Shown here: positions 35,894-45,672 of the stretch, piece by piece
Position numbering within the stretch: the stretch's first letter is position 1
How the letters are laid out: each line of letters begins with the position of its first letter
Assembly (NCBI RefSeq): GCF_003325375.1
Contig: NZ_CP030862.1
Coordinates: 5,647,501-5,711,500 of the forward strand
DNA: 64,000 nt
Origin: Streptomyces globosus
GTDB lineage: Bacteria; Actinomycetota; Actinomycetes; Streptomycetales; Streptomycetaceae
Reading direction: 5' to 3'
The notes under the pieces: generated by a model
Seen by the model: only the letters and a program-made list of their open reading frames with translations
Told to the model about the DNA's origin: nothing
Databases searched by the model: none
Made by a program: the position numbers and the translations under genes

Positions 35894-36250
35894 TCAGGCG
35901 CCGGCCGGGGTGGTCGAGCGGAGGGTGCCGTCCGGGCCCGCCAGCAGGACCGGGGTGTCGGGGCCGCCGAGGTCGCGGACGGCCGCGCGGTCGGCGGCGG
36001 CGACCTCCTCGGCGCGGCTGACCACGGCCGCGGCTTCCAGGGAGCGGGCGCCGCTGGCCACGGCCATCGCGACGGCGGTCTGGAGCGCGCTCAGCCGGAG
36101 GGAGTCCAGCTCGACCGTTCCGGCGACGTAGGTGCGGCCGGTCTCGTCGCGGACCGCCGCGCCCTCGGGCACCTCGTTGCGGGCGCGGGCGCTGCGCGCC
36201 AGCGTGATGATCTTGCTGTCCTCGGGGGTGATCCCGGTGCTCTCGGTCAT
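35894..36250 (-). CDS. Cytidine deaminase-like protein lacking zinc ligands
   Basis: A 118-residue protein with the length and order of a cytidine deaminase: LARSARARNEVPEGAAVRDETGRTYVAGTVELDSLRLSALQTAVAMAVASGA aligns with the CDA core. In active CDA the region after the beta strand reads as Cys-Ala-Glu and a later PCxxC supplies two zinc ligands. Here the first site is SALQTAV and the protein has no Cys at all. It is therefore probably catalytically dead and may be a regulatory or structural relative. ATG 36250 is the start. It converges on the MFS gene and follows the yjbR operon on the same strand. Confidence 0.7.
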   Translation of the reverse strand: MTESTGITPEDSKIITLARSARARNEVPEGAAVRDETGRTYVAGTVELDSLRLSALQTAVAMAVASGARSLEAAAVVSRAEEVAAADRAAVRDLGGPDTPVLLAGPDGTLRSTTPAGA

Positions 36251-36265
36251 GGCCGACAGCATAGG

Positions 36266-36308
36266 GAGCGCCTCGGCGGTGCCGTACGACGGCCCCGCCG
36301 AGGCGCTC
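36266..36308 (-). terminator. Hairpin upstream of the CDA-like gene
   Basis: Perfect 14-bp arms (GAGCGCCTCGGCGG at 36266-36279, complement at 36295-36308). Either the terminator of the phoH-ybeY-corC-yjbR operon or a structure in the leader of the CDA-like gene. Confidence 0.6.
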
Positions 36309-36469
36309 TCCCCTCCGTCCCCCGTGCCCCGTGATCCGCGCGGTCCCCCCGGGCCGCAAAGGATCACGGATTGGCCTGGACCAACATAGACGGCAGCCGG
36401 GCGGGTTCCGTGCCGCGAGGGGCGGAGGAGGGGCGTGACCTTCGTCCCACGGCCGGACCGGTCGGCCCT

Positions 36470-36501
36470 GGTCAGGGCCGGTTCAGGGCCGGTTCAGGGC
36501 C
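36470..36501 (-). repeat. Three tandem 11-bp repeats at the end of yjbR
   Basis: On the plus strand: GGTCAGGGCC, GGTTCAGGGCC, GGTTCAGGGCC in tandem. The rightmost unit contains the TGA stop of the YjbR gene on the minus strand, and the other units repeat a TGA in line. Confidence 0.6.
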
Positions 36502-36856
36502 GGTCGAGCCGGAGCCGCTCCGCCCGCGGCAGGCCCGCGACCACCAGGTCGTAGCTGTCCTCGACGAGCTCGCGGACCAGCGCGTCCGGCACGGCACCGG
36601 GACCGCCCGCGGTGACCGTGTTCCAGTGCCGCTTGTTCATGTGCCACCCCGGGACGACGCCCTCGTGCGCGGCGCGCAGCCGCACCGCGTTCTCCGGCTC
36701 GCACTTCAGGTTCACCTTCAGCGGCTCGGCGTCGAGCGCCGACAGCGCGAACAGCTTGCCGTGCACCTTGAACACGGCGGTCTCGGGCCCGAAGGGGAAC
36801 TCCTCGACCGCCGCGTTGAAGCCGAGGCAGAAGGCGCGCAGCTCCGCCGGCGTCAC
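36494..36856 (-). CDS. MmcQ/YjbR-family DNA-binding protein
   Basis: A 120-residue protein of the MmcQ/YjbR (CyaY-like fold) family. It begins MTPAELRAFCLGFNAAVEEFPFGPETAVFKVHGKLFAL and contains WHMNKRHWNTVTAGG, the most conserved stretch. The GTG start at 36856 overlaps the CorC stop by 4 nt (GTGA), making it the last gene of the phoH-ybeY-corC operon. Function is unknown; DNA binding is a family label only. Its 3' end sits in a tandem repeat. Confidence 0.85.
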   Translation of the reverse strand: MTPAELRAFCLGFNAAVEEFPFGPETAVFKVHGKLFALSALDAEPLKVNLKCEPENAVRLRAAHEGVVPGWHMNKRHWNTVTAGGPGAVPDALVRELVEDSYDLVVAGLPRAERLRLDRP

Positions 36857-38157
36857 CCGGCCTCACCGTCCTCGTCCGCGGCGGGATCCACCGGCTCCAC
36901 CAGCACCGTCACGATCTTGTTCCGGCGCCCGGCCGGTGCCTCCGCCGTCAGCCGCAGCGGCCGCCCGTCGGGCAGCTCGACCACCGCGGACGCGCCGGCG
37001 ATCGGGACCCTGCCCAGCGCCTTCGCCAGGAGCCCGCCGACGGTCTCGACGTCCTCGTCGTCGAAGGCGTCGACCTTGAACAGCTCGCCGAGGTCGGTGA
37101 TGTCCAGGCGCGCGGTGACCCGGTAGCGGTCCCCGCCCAGCTCCTCGACGGGCGGGAGCTCCCGGTCGTACTCGTCGGTGATCTCGCCGACGATCTCCTC
37201 CAGGATGTCCTCGATGGTGACGATGCCCGCCGTGCCGCCGTACTCGTCGATGACGACGGCGACGTGGTTGCGGACCTGCTGCATCTCGCGCAGCAGGTCG
37301 CCCGCGTTCTTCGTGTCCGGCACGAAGGCCGCCGGCCGCATCGCCGTCGAGACGAGGTCGCTCTCGGCGTCGCGGCTGATGTGCGTCCTGCGGACGAGGT
37401 CCTTCAGGTACACGATGCCGACGATGTCGTCCTCGTTCTCCCCGGTCACGGGGATGCGGGAGAAGCCCGAGCGCAGTGCGAGCGTCGTCGCCTGGCGGAC
37501 GGTCTTGTAGCGCTCGATGCAGACCAGGTCGGTGCGCGGCACCATCACCTCGCGCACGAGCGTGTCGCCGAGCTCGAAGACCTGGTGCACCATGCGGCGC
37601 TCCTCGTCCTCGATGAGCGATTCCCGCTCCGCCAGGTCGACCATGGCCCGCAGTTCGGCCTCGGAGGCGAAGGGGCCCTTGCGGAAGCCCTTGCCCGGGG
37701 TGAGGGCGTTGCCGAGGAGGATCAGCAGCTGCGGGACAGGGCCCATGACGCGGGCCAGCGGGACGAGCACGTACGCGGCGGCCGTCGCGGTGCCCAGCGG
37801 GTGCTGGCGGCCGATGGTGCGCGGCGAGACGCCGACGGCGACGAACGACACGAGGACCATCACGCCGATCGCGACGAGCAGCGCCGTCCAGTTCTCGCCG
37901 AACTCGTCGAGGCAGACGTACGTGACGAGCACGCCCGCGGCCATCTCGCAGGTCACGCGCACCAGCAGCGCGACGTTCAGGTAGCGGGTCGTGTCGGCGG
38001 CGACCTGGACGAGCTTCTCGGAGCCGCGCCGGCCCTCCCGTACGGCCTGCTCGGCGCGGAAGGAGGAGACGCGGGCGAGCCCGGACTCGGCGCAGGCCGC
38101 GAACCAGGCGACCACGACGAGCAGGACCGCCCCGGTGATCAGCTGCGGTGCGGTCAC
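36853..38157 (-). CDS. CorC/HlyC-type CBS-domain membrane protein
   Basis: A 434-residue protein of the hemolysin C/CorC family. An N-terminal DUF21 transmembrane region (four helices to about residue 145, e.g. LITGAVLLVVVAWFAACAESGLARV) is followed by the linker FASEAELRAMVDLAERESLIEDEERRMVHQVFELGD, a CBS pair (VREVMVPRTDLVCIE and DLVSTAMRPAAFVPDTKNAGD, ending EYGGTAGIVTIEDILEEIVGEI), and the CorC_HlyC domain at the end. Members move or sense magnesium; hemolysis is not implied. GTG at 38157 overlaps the ybeY stop by 4 nt. Confidence 0.9.
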   Translation of the reverse strand: MTAPQLITGAVLLVVVAWFAACAESGLARVSSFRAEQAVREGRRGSEKLVQVAADTTRYLNVALLVRVTCEMAAGVLVTYVCLDEFGENWTALLVAIGVMVLVSFVAVGVSPRTIGRQHPLGTATAAAYVLVPLARVMGPVPQLLILLGNALTPGKGFRKGPFASEAELRAMVDLAERESLIEDEERRMVHQVFELGDTLVREVMVPRTDLVCIERYKTVRQATTLALRSGFSRIPVTGENEDDIVGIVYLKDLVRRTHISRDAESDLVSTAMRPAAFVPDTKNAGDLLREMQQVRNHVAVVIDEYGGTAGIVTIEDILEEIVGEITDEYDRELPPVEELGGDRYRVTARLDITDLGELFKVDAFDDEDVETVGGLLAKALGRVPIAGASAVVELPDGRPLRLTAEAPAGRRNKIVTVLVEPVDPAADEDGEAG

Positions 38158-38651
38158 GAGACGGTGGGGGCCGGGGACGGGCCGGTCAGGCCGCGCTCGG
38201 CGCGCCAGCCGTCCACGATCGCCGCCTGGAGGCCGAACATCTCGGCCTTCTCGTCGGGCTCCTCGTGGTCGTAGCCCAGCAGGTGCAGCACCCCGTGGAC
38301 GGTCAGGAGCTGGAGCTCCTCGTCCATGGAGTGCTGCGTCGGGGCCTCCCGGCCCTGCTTCTCCGCCACCTCGGGGCAGAGCACGATGTCGCCGAGGAGG
38401 CCCTGCGGGGGCTCCTCGTCGTCCTTCGACGGCGGGCGCAGCTCGTCCATCGGGAAGGACATGACGTCGGTGGGTCCGGGCAGGTCCATCCACTGGATGT
38501 GGAGCTGCTCCATCGCGTCCTCGTCGACGACGATGACGGAGAGCTCGGACAGCGGGTGGATCCGCATCCGGGTGAGCGCGTAGCGGGCGATGTCGAGGAT
38601 CGCCCGCTCGTCTACTTCGGTTCCGGACTCGTTGTTGACGTCGATCGACAT
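38154..38651 (-). CDS. ybeY: Endoribonuclease YbeY
   Basis: A 165-residue metal-dependent RNase of 16S rRNA maturation and ribosome quality control. The zinc motif HGVLHLLGYDHEEPDE near residue 120 supplies three His, and MSFPMDE and LGDIVLCPEVA are conserved family motifs. ATG 38651 is the start, 13 nt after the phoH stop. It stands between phoH and corC, the arrangement found in most actinobacteria. Confidence 0.94.
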   Translation of the reverse strand: MSIDVNNESGTEVDERAILDIARYALTRMRIHPLSELSVIVVDEDAMEQLHIQWMDLPGPTDVMSFPMDELRPPSKDDEEPPQGLLGDIVLCPEVAEKQGREAPTQHSMDEELQLLTVHGVLHLLGYDHEEPDEKAEMFGLQAAIVDGWRAERGLTGPSPAPTVS

Positions 38652-38664
38652 GGTGCGCTGGGTT

Positions 38665-40791
<2,127 letters not shown>

Positions 40792-40898
40792 GGGCCGGCA
40801 CTGTGGCCTGCACATACCTCCCGCTGAGGGGTCGCGCCGGTCGACGACCTCCGGAGTACCAAGGGTACGTCGCCGGCCCGGCGGCTCCGAGGGGTTTT

Positions 40899-40929
40899 AC
40901 CGGCCGCCCGTCCCGGCCGGGCGGCCGGT
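40899..40929 (-). terminator. Hairpin after the PfkB-family kinase gene
   Basis: 12-bp perfect arms (ACCGGCCGCCCG and complement) with a 7-nt loop, 8 nt past the kinase stop and upstream of phoH. Confidence 0.6.
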
Positions 40930-40937
40930 GTCCGCGC

Positions 40938-42062
40938 TCACGCGGAGTGGCGGAACCCGATCGTCGGGACGGCCCGGCGGCGCGGGGCGTGTGCGCAGGC
41001 GGGCGGGACCAGCTCGTCGAGGAAGGCGTACCGCTCCCGCAGCCCGTCCGGGGCGTCGTCCGCCCACCAGCGGGCCACCTCCGCCCAGCCGGGGGCCGAG
41101 AGGGAGCCGCCGAACTCGCGGACCGACAGGGCGGCCGTCAGGCCCGCGAAGGCCAGCCGGTCGGCCAGCGGCCAGCCGGCCAGCGAGCCGGTGACGAACC
41201 CGGCCACGTACACGTCGCCCGCGCCCGTCGGGTCGAGGGCGTCGACCGGGATCCCGGGCACCTCGGCCGTCTCCCCGGTGCCGGAGTCCACGGCGTACGA
41301 GCCCTCCGCGCCCAGGGTCACGACCGCGACCGGGACGCGCTCGGCCAGCGCCCGGGCCGCCTCCCGCGGACAGTCCGTACGCGTGTACCGCATGGCCTCG
41401 CCCGCGTTCGGCAGGAACGCCTCGCAGTGCTCCAGGTCGGTCAGCTCGGCGAGGTCCCACCGGCCGGTGGTGTCCCAGCCGACGTCCGCGAAGACGCGCG
41501 CCCCGCGGCGGGCGGCCTCCCCGATCCAGCCGTCCTCGCGGCCGGGGGCGAGCGAGGCCACGGCGGCCCGGGTGCGGGGCGGGCACTGCGGGAAGACGGC
41601 GCCTCCCGGGCCGGCCGCGCCCTCGCGGCCGAAGCCGGGGGGCGCCTCGTGGCCGTGCGAGACCATCGTCCGCTCGCCCTCGTACGCCATGGAGACCGTG
41701 ACGGGGCTGTGCCAGCCGGGGACGGTCCGGGACATGGACAGGTCGATGCCCTCGCCCTGCTCCAGCGCGTCCCAGCAGTACTCGCCGTAGTGGTCGTCGC
41801 CGAAGGCGGCGGCGAGCGAGGTCCGCAGGCCGAGCCGGGCCAGGGCGGTGGCCATGTTGGCGACGCCGCCGGGGCTGGAGCCCATGCCGCGCGCCCAGGA
41901 CTCGGTGCCGCGCACGGGGGCCGAGTCGAGGCCGGTGAAGATGATGTCGAGGAAGACCGTGCCGGTCAGGAAGACGTCGCACCCCGGCTCTCCGGGGTCG
42001 CGCACCGGACCGAGGGGGTCCACTGCTGCGCTGCGGCTGACGCGGCTGTCCCGGTTGACCAC
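40938..42062 (-). CDS. PfkB-family carbohydrate kinase
   Basis: A 374-residue ribokinase-like sugar kinase. Near the start is CDVFLTGTVFLDIIFTGLD with the conserved strand, then GGVANMATALARLGLRTSLAAAFGDD (signature 1) and DALDPTGAGDVYVAGFVTG (signature 2) with the catalytic Asp and anion hole. GTG at 42062 is preferred because GGGGAGAACACC precedes it; the open frame extends much further upstream without conservation. Substrate is not assignable (ribokinase, fructokinase or related). It lies upstream of phoH on the same strand but is separated by a hairpin. Confidence 0.86.
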   Translation of the reverse strand: MVNRDSRVSRSAAVDPLGPVRDPGEPGCDVFLTGTVFLDIIFTGLDSAPVRGTESWARGMGSSPGGVANMATALARLGLRTSLAAAFGDDHYGEYCWDALEQGEGIDLSMSRTVPGWHSPVTVSMAYEGERTMVSHGHEAPPGFGREGAAGPGGAVFPQCPPRTRAAVASLAPGREDGWIGEAARRGARVFADVGWDTTGRWDLAELTDLEHCEAFLPNAGEAMRYTRTDCPREAARALAERVPVAVVTLGAEGSYAVDSGTGETAEVPGIPVDALDPTGAGDVYVAGFVTGSLAGWPLADRLAFAGLTAALSVREFGGSLSAPGWAEVARWWADDAPDGLRERYAFLDELVPPACAHAPRRRAVPTIGFRHSA

Positions 42063-42250
42063 GGTGTTCTCCCCGATCGGCTCGAAGGGTCGTTTCTGCA
42101 GAGCCTCGCGCAGCGAACGCACCGAACGCAGTGGAAAGGCGACTGCCCTGCCCGTCCCGGCGGGACGGAAACCCAGTGTGGCGCACATCACTACCGCGGG
42201 ACTCTTCCGCGGCTCGTGATCCCCTCGTGCGGGGGCCCGGCGGGGCCCCG

Positions 42251-42303
42251 GGCGGCGGGGGGCGGCGGGAGGGCCGGGCACCCGGCCCGCCGCCCCCGCC
42301 GCC
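42251..42303 (-). terminator. Terminator-like hairpin after rnz
   Basis: Imperfect but long GC stem (GGCGGCGGGGGGCGGC... pairing with ...GCCGCCCCCGCCGCC) just past the ribonuclease Z stop. Confidence 0.55.
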
Positions 42304-42309
42304 TGCGGG

Positions 42310-43221
42310 TCAGGGGTCGGCCCGCTTGGGGACGGGGATCCGCGCGAGGTCCGCCGCGATGGTCAGCTCCCCCTCGAAACCGGCCGCGCGCGCCTGGCGC
42401 TCGAACTCGCCGGGGTCGTTGTAGCGCTGCGAGAAGTGCGTCAGCACCAGGTGCCGCACGCCGGCGCCGCGGGCGATGCGGGCCGCCTGGCCCGCGGTCA
42501 GGTGCCCGTGGTCGGCGGCCAGGCGCTCGTCCGCGTCGAGGAAGGTCGACTCGATGACCAGCAGGTCGCAGCCCTCGGCGAGCTCCTCGGCGCCGGAGCA
42601 CAGCCGGGTGTCCATGACGAACGCGAACCGCTGGCCGGGCCGCGGCACGCTGACGTCGTCGAGGGTGACCGCGCCCAGCCGGCCCTCGCGCTGGATGCGG
42701 CCCACGTCGGGCCCCTTGACGCCGTGCCGTGCGAGCAGCCCGGGGACCATGCGCCGCCCGTCGGGCTCGGTGATCCGGTAGCCGAAGGACTCCACCGGGT
42801 GGGACAGCCTTCGTGCCTCCAGGAGGTACGGCGGACCCTCGGCGAGCACGCCGTCGCCGGAGACCGGCTGCTCGCGGAGCCTGACGGTCTCCCGGTAGGC
42901 GGTCGCGTACCGCAGCCGGTCGAAGAACACCTGCCCGGAGGCCGGGTAGTGCGCGGTGACGGGGTGCGGGACCTGGTCGAGGTTGATGCGCTGGACGACG
43001 CCGGCGAGGCCGAGGCTGTGGTCGCCGTGGAAGTGCGTGATGCAGATCCGGTTGATGTCGTGTGCGGCCACCCCGGCGCGCAGCATCTGGCGCTGGGTGC
43101 CCTCGCCGGGGTCGAAGAGGATGCCCTCGCCGTCCCAGCGCAGGAGGTAGCCGTTGTGGTTGCGGTGGCGGGTGGGCACCTGGCTGGCGGTGCCCAGCAC
43201 CACGAATTCGCGCAGGGACAC
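42310..43221 (-). CDS. rnz: Ribonuclease Z
   Basis: A 303-residue metallo-beta-lactamase fold nuclease that trims tRNA 3' ends. It opens with LREFVVLGTASQVPTRHRNHNGYLL and the metal site is ICITHFHGDHSLGL near residue 58-71, with further ligands FVMDTRL and VLTHFSQRY. The PxKR-like C-terminal tail and 303-residue length fit the bacterial short type. GTG at 43221. It lies 3 nt after the HIT gene stop on the same strand, so both are probably co-transcribed. Confidence 0.9.
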   Translation of the reverse strand: MSLREFVVLGTASQVPTRHRNHNGYLLRWDGEGILFDPGEGTQRQMLRAGVAAHDINRICITHFHGDHSLGLAGVVQRINLDQVPHPVTAHYPASGQVFFDRLRYATAYRETVRLREQPVSGDGVLAEGPPYLLEARRLSHPVESFGYRITEPDGRRMVPGLLARHGVKGPDVGRIQREGRLGAVTLDDVSVPRPGQRFAFVMDTRLCSGAEELAEGCDLLVIESTFLDADERLAADHGHLTAGQAARIARGAGVRHLVLTHFSQRYNDPGEFERQARAAGFEGELTIAADLARIPVPKRADP

Positions 43222-43224
43222 GGA

Positions 43225-43584
43225 CTACCCCGGCGGCCACTGGAGGCCGCGCCCGCCGAGGACGTGCGCGTGGGTGTGGAAGACGGTCTGGCCCGCCCCG
43301 GTACCGGTGTTGAAGACGATCCGGTAGCCGTGGTCGTCGACCTTCTCCTGGGCGGCGATCTCGCCGGCCTCGCGGAGCACGTCGGCGGCGAGGTCGGGCG
43401 CGCCCGCGGCGAGGGAGGCCGCGTCCGGGTAGTGCGCCTTGGGGATGACCAGGACGTGGGTCGGGGCCTGGGGGTTGATGTCCCGGAACGCGACGGTCGT
43501 CTCGGTCTCGCGGACCACGGTCGCCGGGACGGTTCCCGCGACGATCTTGCAGAACAGGCAGTCCGCCTGCGGTTCCCCTGCCAT
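43225..43584 (-). CDS. HIT-family hydrolase
   Basis: A 119-residue HIT protein, a nucleotide-binding hydrolase or phosphoramidase. CLFCKIVAGTVPATVVRETETTVAF is the standard start, with Cys pairs that can bind zinc. The catalytic histidine triad lies in GQTVFHTHAHVLGG. It ends at WPPG. ATG 43584 is used. It precedes rnz with 3 nt between them and follows rsmE, from which a hairpin separates it. Confidence 0.92.
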   Translation of the reverse strand: MAGEPQADCLFCKIVAGTVPATVVRETETTVAFRDINPQAPTHVLVIPKAHYPDAASLAAGAPDLAADVLREAGEIAAQEKVDDHGYRIVFNTGTGAGQTVFHTHAHVLGGRGLQWPPG

Positions 43585-43655
43585 GGCTTCGCCTTCCGTG
43601 ACGGTGGCGCGGGCGCTGCCGCCCGCACGGGTGTTGATCAGTCCGGGCATCGTAT

Positions 43656-43680
43656 CCGGCGGCCCGCCTCCGCCCGCCGG
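43656..43680 (-). terminator. Hairpin after rsmE
   Basis: 7-bp perfect stem (CCGGCGG and complement) with an 11-nt loop, 5 nt past the rsmE stop. Confidence 0.45.
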
Positions 43681-43684
43681 CATT

Positions 43685-44428
43685 TCAGGACCAGCGGCCG
43701 GTCCGCGCCAGCAGCACCGCGGCGGCGGCGGTGCCCGCTGTGGAGGTGCGCAGCACCGAGCGGCCCAGCCGGCAGGTGCGGGCGCCGGCCGCCGCGAAGG
43801 CGGCGAGCTCCTCCGGCGAGACGCCGCCCTCGGGGCCCACGACCAGGACGACGGACCCGGACTCCGGCAGGTCGGTCCCGGCCAGCGCCTCGGAGGGGGC
43901 GTCGCGGTCCTCGTGCAGGACCACGGCCAGGTCGGCGCCGGCCAGCAGCGCCGCGACCTGCTTGGTGGACATCGCCTCGGCCACCTCGGGGAAGCGGACG
44001 CGCCGCGACTGCTTGCCGGCCTCACGGGCGGTGCTGCGCCACTTGGCGAGGGACTTGGCGCCTCGGTCGCCGCGCCACTGGGTGATGCAGCGGGACGCCT
44101 GCCAGGGCACGATCGCGTCGACGCCGGTCTCCGTCATCGTCTCGACGGCGACCTCGCCGCGGTCGCCCTTGGGCAGTGCCTGGACGACGGTGATCGTCAC
44201 CTCGGGCTCGGGCTCCTCGCCCGTCGCGGACACCGCGACGACGAGCCGGTCCCTGCCCTCGGCCGCCTCGACGACGGCCTCGGCCCAGGCTCCGCGGCCG
44301 TCGGTGAGGACCACCTCCTCGCCCGGGTTCAGCCGCTTCACGGACACCGCGTGCCGGCCTTCAGCGCCGTCCAGGACGAACCGCGGCCCCGCGGGGACCT
44401 CCTCCACCACGAACACGGGGGCGGTCAT
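43685..44428 (-). CDS. rsmE: 16S rRNA m3U1498 methyltransferase
   Basis: A 247-residue SPOUT-class methyltransferase that modifies U1498 of 16S rRNA. The N-terminal PUA-like domain (FVLDGAEGRHAVSVKRLNPGEEVVLTDGRG) is followed by the knotted SAM-binding domain, with SVVLVVGPEGGVSPEELAAF and CRLGRSVLRTSTAGTAAAAV forming the trefoil knot. ATG 44428 overlaps the upstream stop by 4 nt (ATGA), coupling it to the nitronate monooxygenase gene. Confidence 0.93.
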   Translation of the reverse strand: MTAPVFVVEEVPAGPRFVLDGAEGRHAVSVKRLNPGEEVVLTDGRGAWAEAVVEAAEGRDRLVVAVSATGEEPEPEVTITVVQALPKGDRGEVAVETMTETGVDAIVPWQASRCITQWRGDRGAKSLAKWRSTAREAGKQSRRVRFPEVAEAMSTKQVAALLAGADLAVVLHEDRDAPSEALAGTDLPESGSVVLVVGPEGGVSPEELAAFAAAGARTCRLGRSVLRTSTAGTAAAAVLLARTGRWS

Positions 44429-45516
44429 GACGTACTCCTCTTCTGCATGTCGTTCAGTGCGCTCTGCGCCTCGGCGATCTCGGCGGCCAGCACCTCCACC
44501 AGCTGCCCCGCGGGCAGCGCCCGCGCCAGCCGGTGCCCCTGGCCCGCCCACAGGGCCATGCCCTGCGGGTCCCCGGCCGCGGCGGCCGCCTTGCGCAGCC
44601 CGGCGGTGATGTGGTGGACCTGCGGGTACGCGGCCGGGGCGTACGGCCCGTGCTCGCGCATGAACCGGTTGACCAGGCCGCGGGCGGGACGCCCCGAGAA
44701 CGCCCTGGTCAGCTCGGTGTGCGGGAACAGCGGGTCGGTGAGCGCCTTCTTGTGCAGCGGGTGCGCCCCGGACTCGGGGCAGGGCAGGAAGGCGGTGCCG
44801 AGCTGCGCCGCCTCGGCCCCGGCGGCCAGCAGCGCCGCGATCTGCGAGCCGCGCATCAGCCCGCCCGCGGCGATGATCGGCAGCCCGACGGCCTCCCGGA
44901 TCTGGGCGACGAGGGCGAGCAGCCCGACTCCGGCGGTGGCGTCGGCCTGCGGGTCGTCGCGGTGGGTGCCCTGGTGGCCTCCCGCCTCGACGCCCTGGAC
45001 GCAGACGGCGTCGGCCCCGGCGGCCTCGGCGGCGCGGGCCTCGTCGACCGAGGTGGCGGTGACGATGCTGTACGTGCCGGCCCTGCGCAGGGCGGCGAGG
45101 GCCTGCGGGGCGGGGCAGCCGAAGGTGAACGACACGGCGGGGACGGGGTCGTCCAGCAGGATCGCGAGCTTGGCGTCGTAGCCGTCGTCGCTGGTGCCGG
45201 CGGTGTCCTCCTCGGCGAGGGAGACGTCGTACCAGCTGCCCTCGCCGGCGAGCTGCCCCCGGTACGTCTCGATCGCGGCCGGGTCGGCGTGGCCGGTCTG
45301 CGGCATGAAGAGGTTGACGCCGAACGGGCGCCGGGTGAGCGCGCGCAGCCGTTTGACCTCCTGGTACATCCCGTCGGCGGTCTTGTAGCCGCCGGCGAGG
45401 AAGCCCAGGGCGCCCGCCTCGCACACCGCGGCGGCGAGCGGCGGGCAGGAGGCGCCGCCCGCCATGGGAGCCTGCACGATCGGGTACCGGGCGAGACCGT
45501 TCAGTGGCGAGGACAT
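44425..45516 (-). CDS. Nitronate monooxygenase-family flavoprotein
   Basis: A 363-residue FMN enzyme of the 2-nitropropane dioxygenase/NMO family. The TIM barrel shows YPIVQAPMAGGASCPPLAAAVCEAGALGFLAGGY at the N-terminus, FGVNLFMPQTG, the conserved CVQGVEAGGHQGTH region with the catalytic His, and LPIIAAGGLMRGSQIAALLAAGAEAAQLGTAFLPCPES as the FMN phosphate site. Members oxidise nitronates or act as enoyl-ACP reductase-like enzymes; the substrate is unknown. Start ATG 45516. It overlaps rsmE. Confidence 0.88.
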   Translation of the reverse strand: MSSPLNGLARYPIVQAPMAGGASCPPLAAAVCEAGALGFLAGGYKTADGMYQEVKRLRALTRRPFGVNLFMPQTGHADPAAIETYRGQLAGEGSWYDVSLAEEDTAGTSDDGYDAKLAILLDDPVPAVSFTFGCPAPQALAALRRAGTYSIVTATSVDEARAAEAAGADAVCVQGVEAGGHQGTHRDDPQADATAGVGLLALVAQIREAVGLPIIAAGGLMRGSQIAALLAAGAEAAQLGTAFLPCPESGAHPLHKKALTDPLFPHTELTRAFSGRPARGLVNRFMREHGPYAPAAYPQVHHITAGLRKAAAAAGDPQGMALWAGQGHRLARALPAGQLVEVLAAEIAEAQSALNDMQKRSTS

Positions 45517-45613
45517 GCACCGCATCGTGCCATGTCCCGCTCACAGGGCCGAATCACCGCATTCGCCTGGCATAGTCCGCCGCTCCGGGCTGCCGCGGCG
45601 GCCCCCGGAAGGC

Positions 45614-45653
45614 GCCGAGCCCGGCCCGGGGATGTCCCCGGGCCGGGCTCGGC
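45614..45653 (-). terminator. Terminator of the hrcA-dnaJ operon
   Basis: 19-bp perfect arms (GCCGAGCCCGGCCCGGGGA and complement) with a 2-nt centre, 20 nt past the dnaJ stop. Confidence 0.8.
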
Positions 45654-45672
45654 GGTGGTGCGCTCCGGCCGG

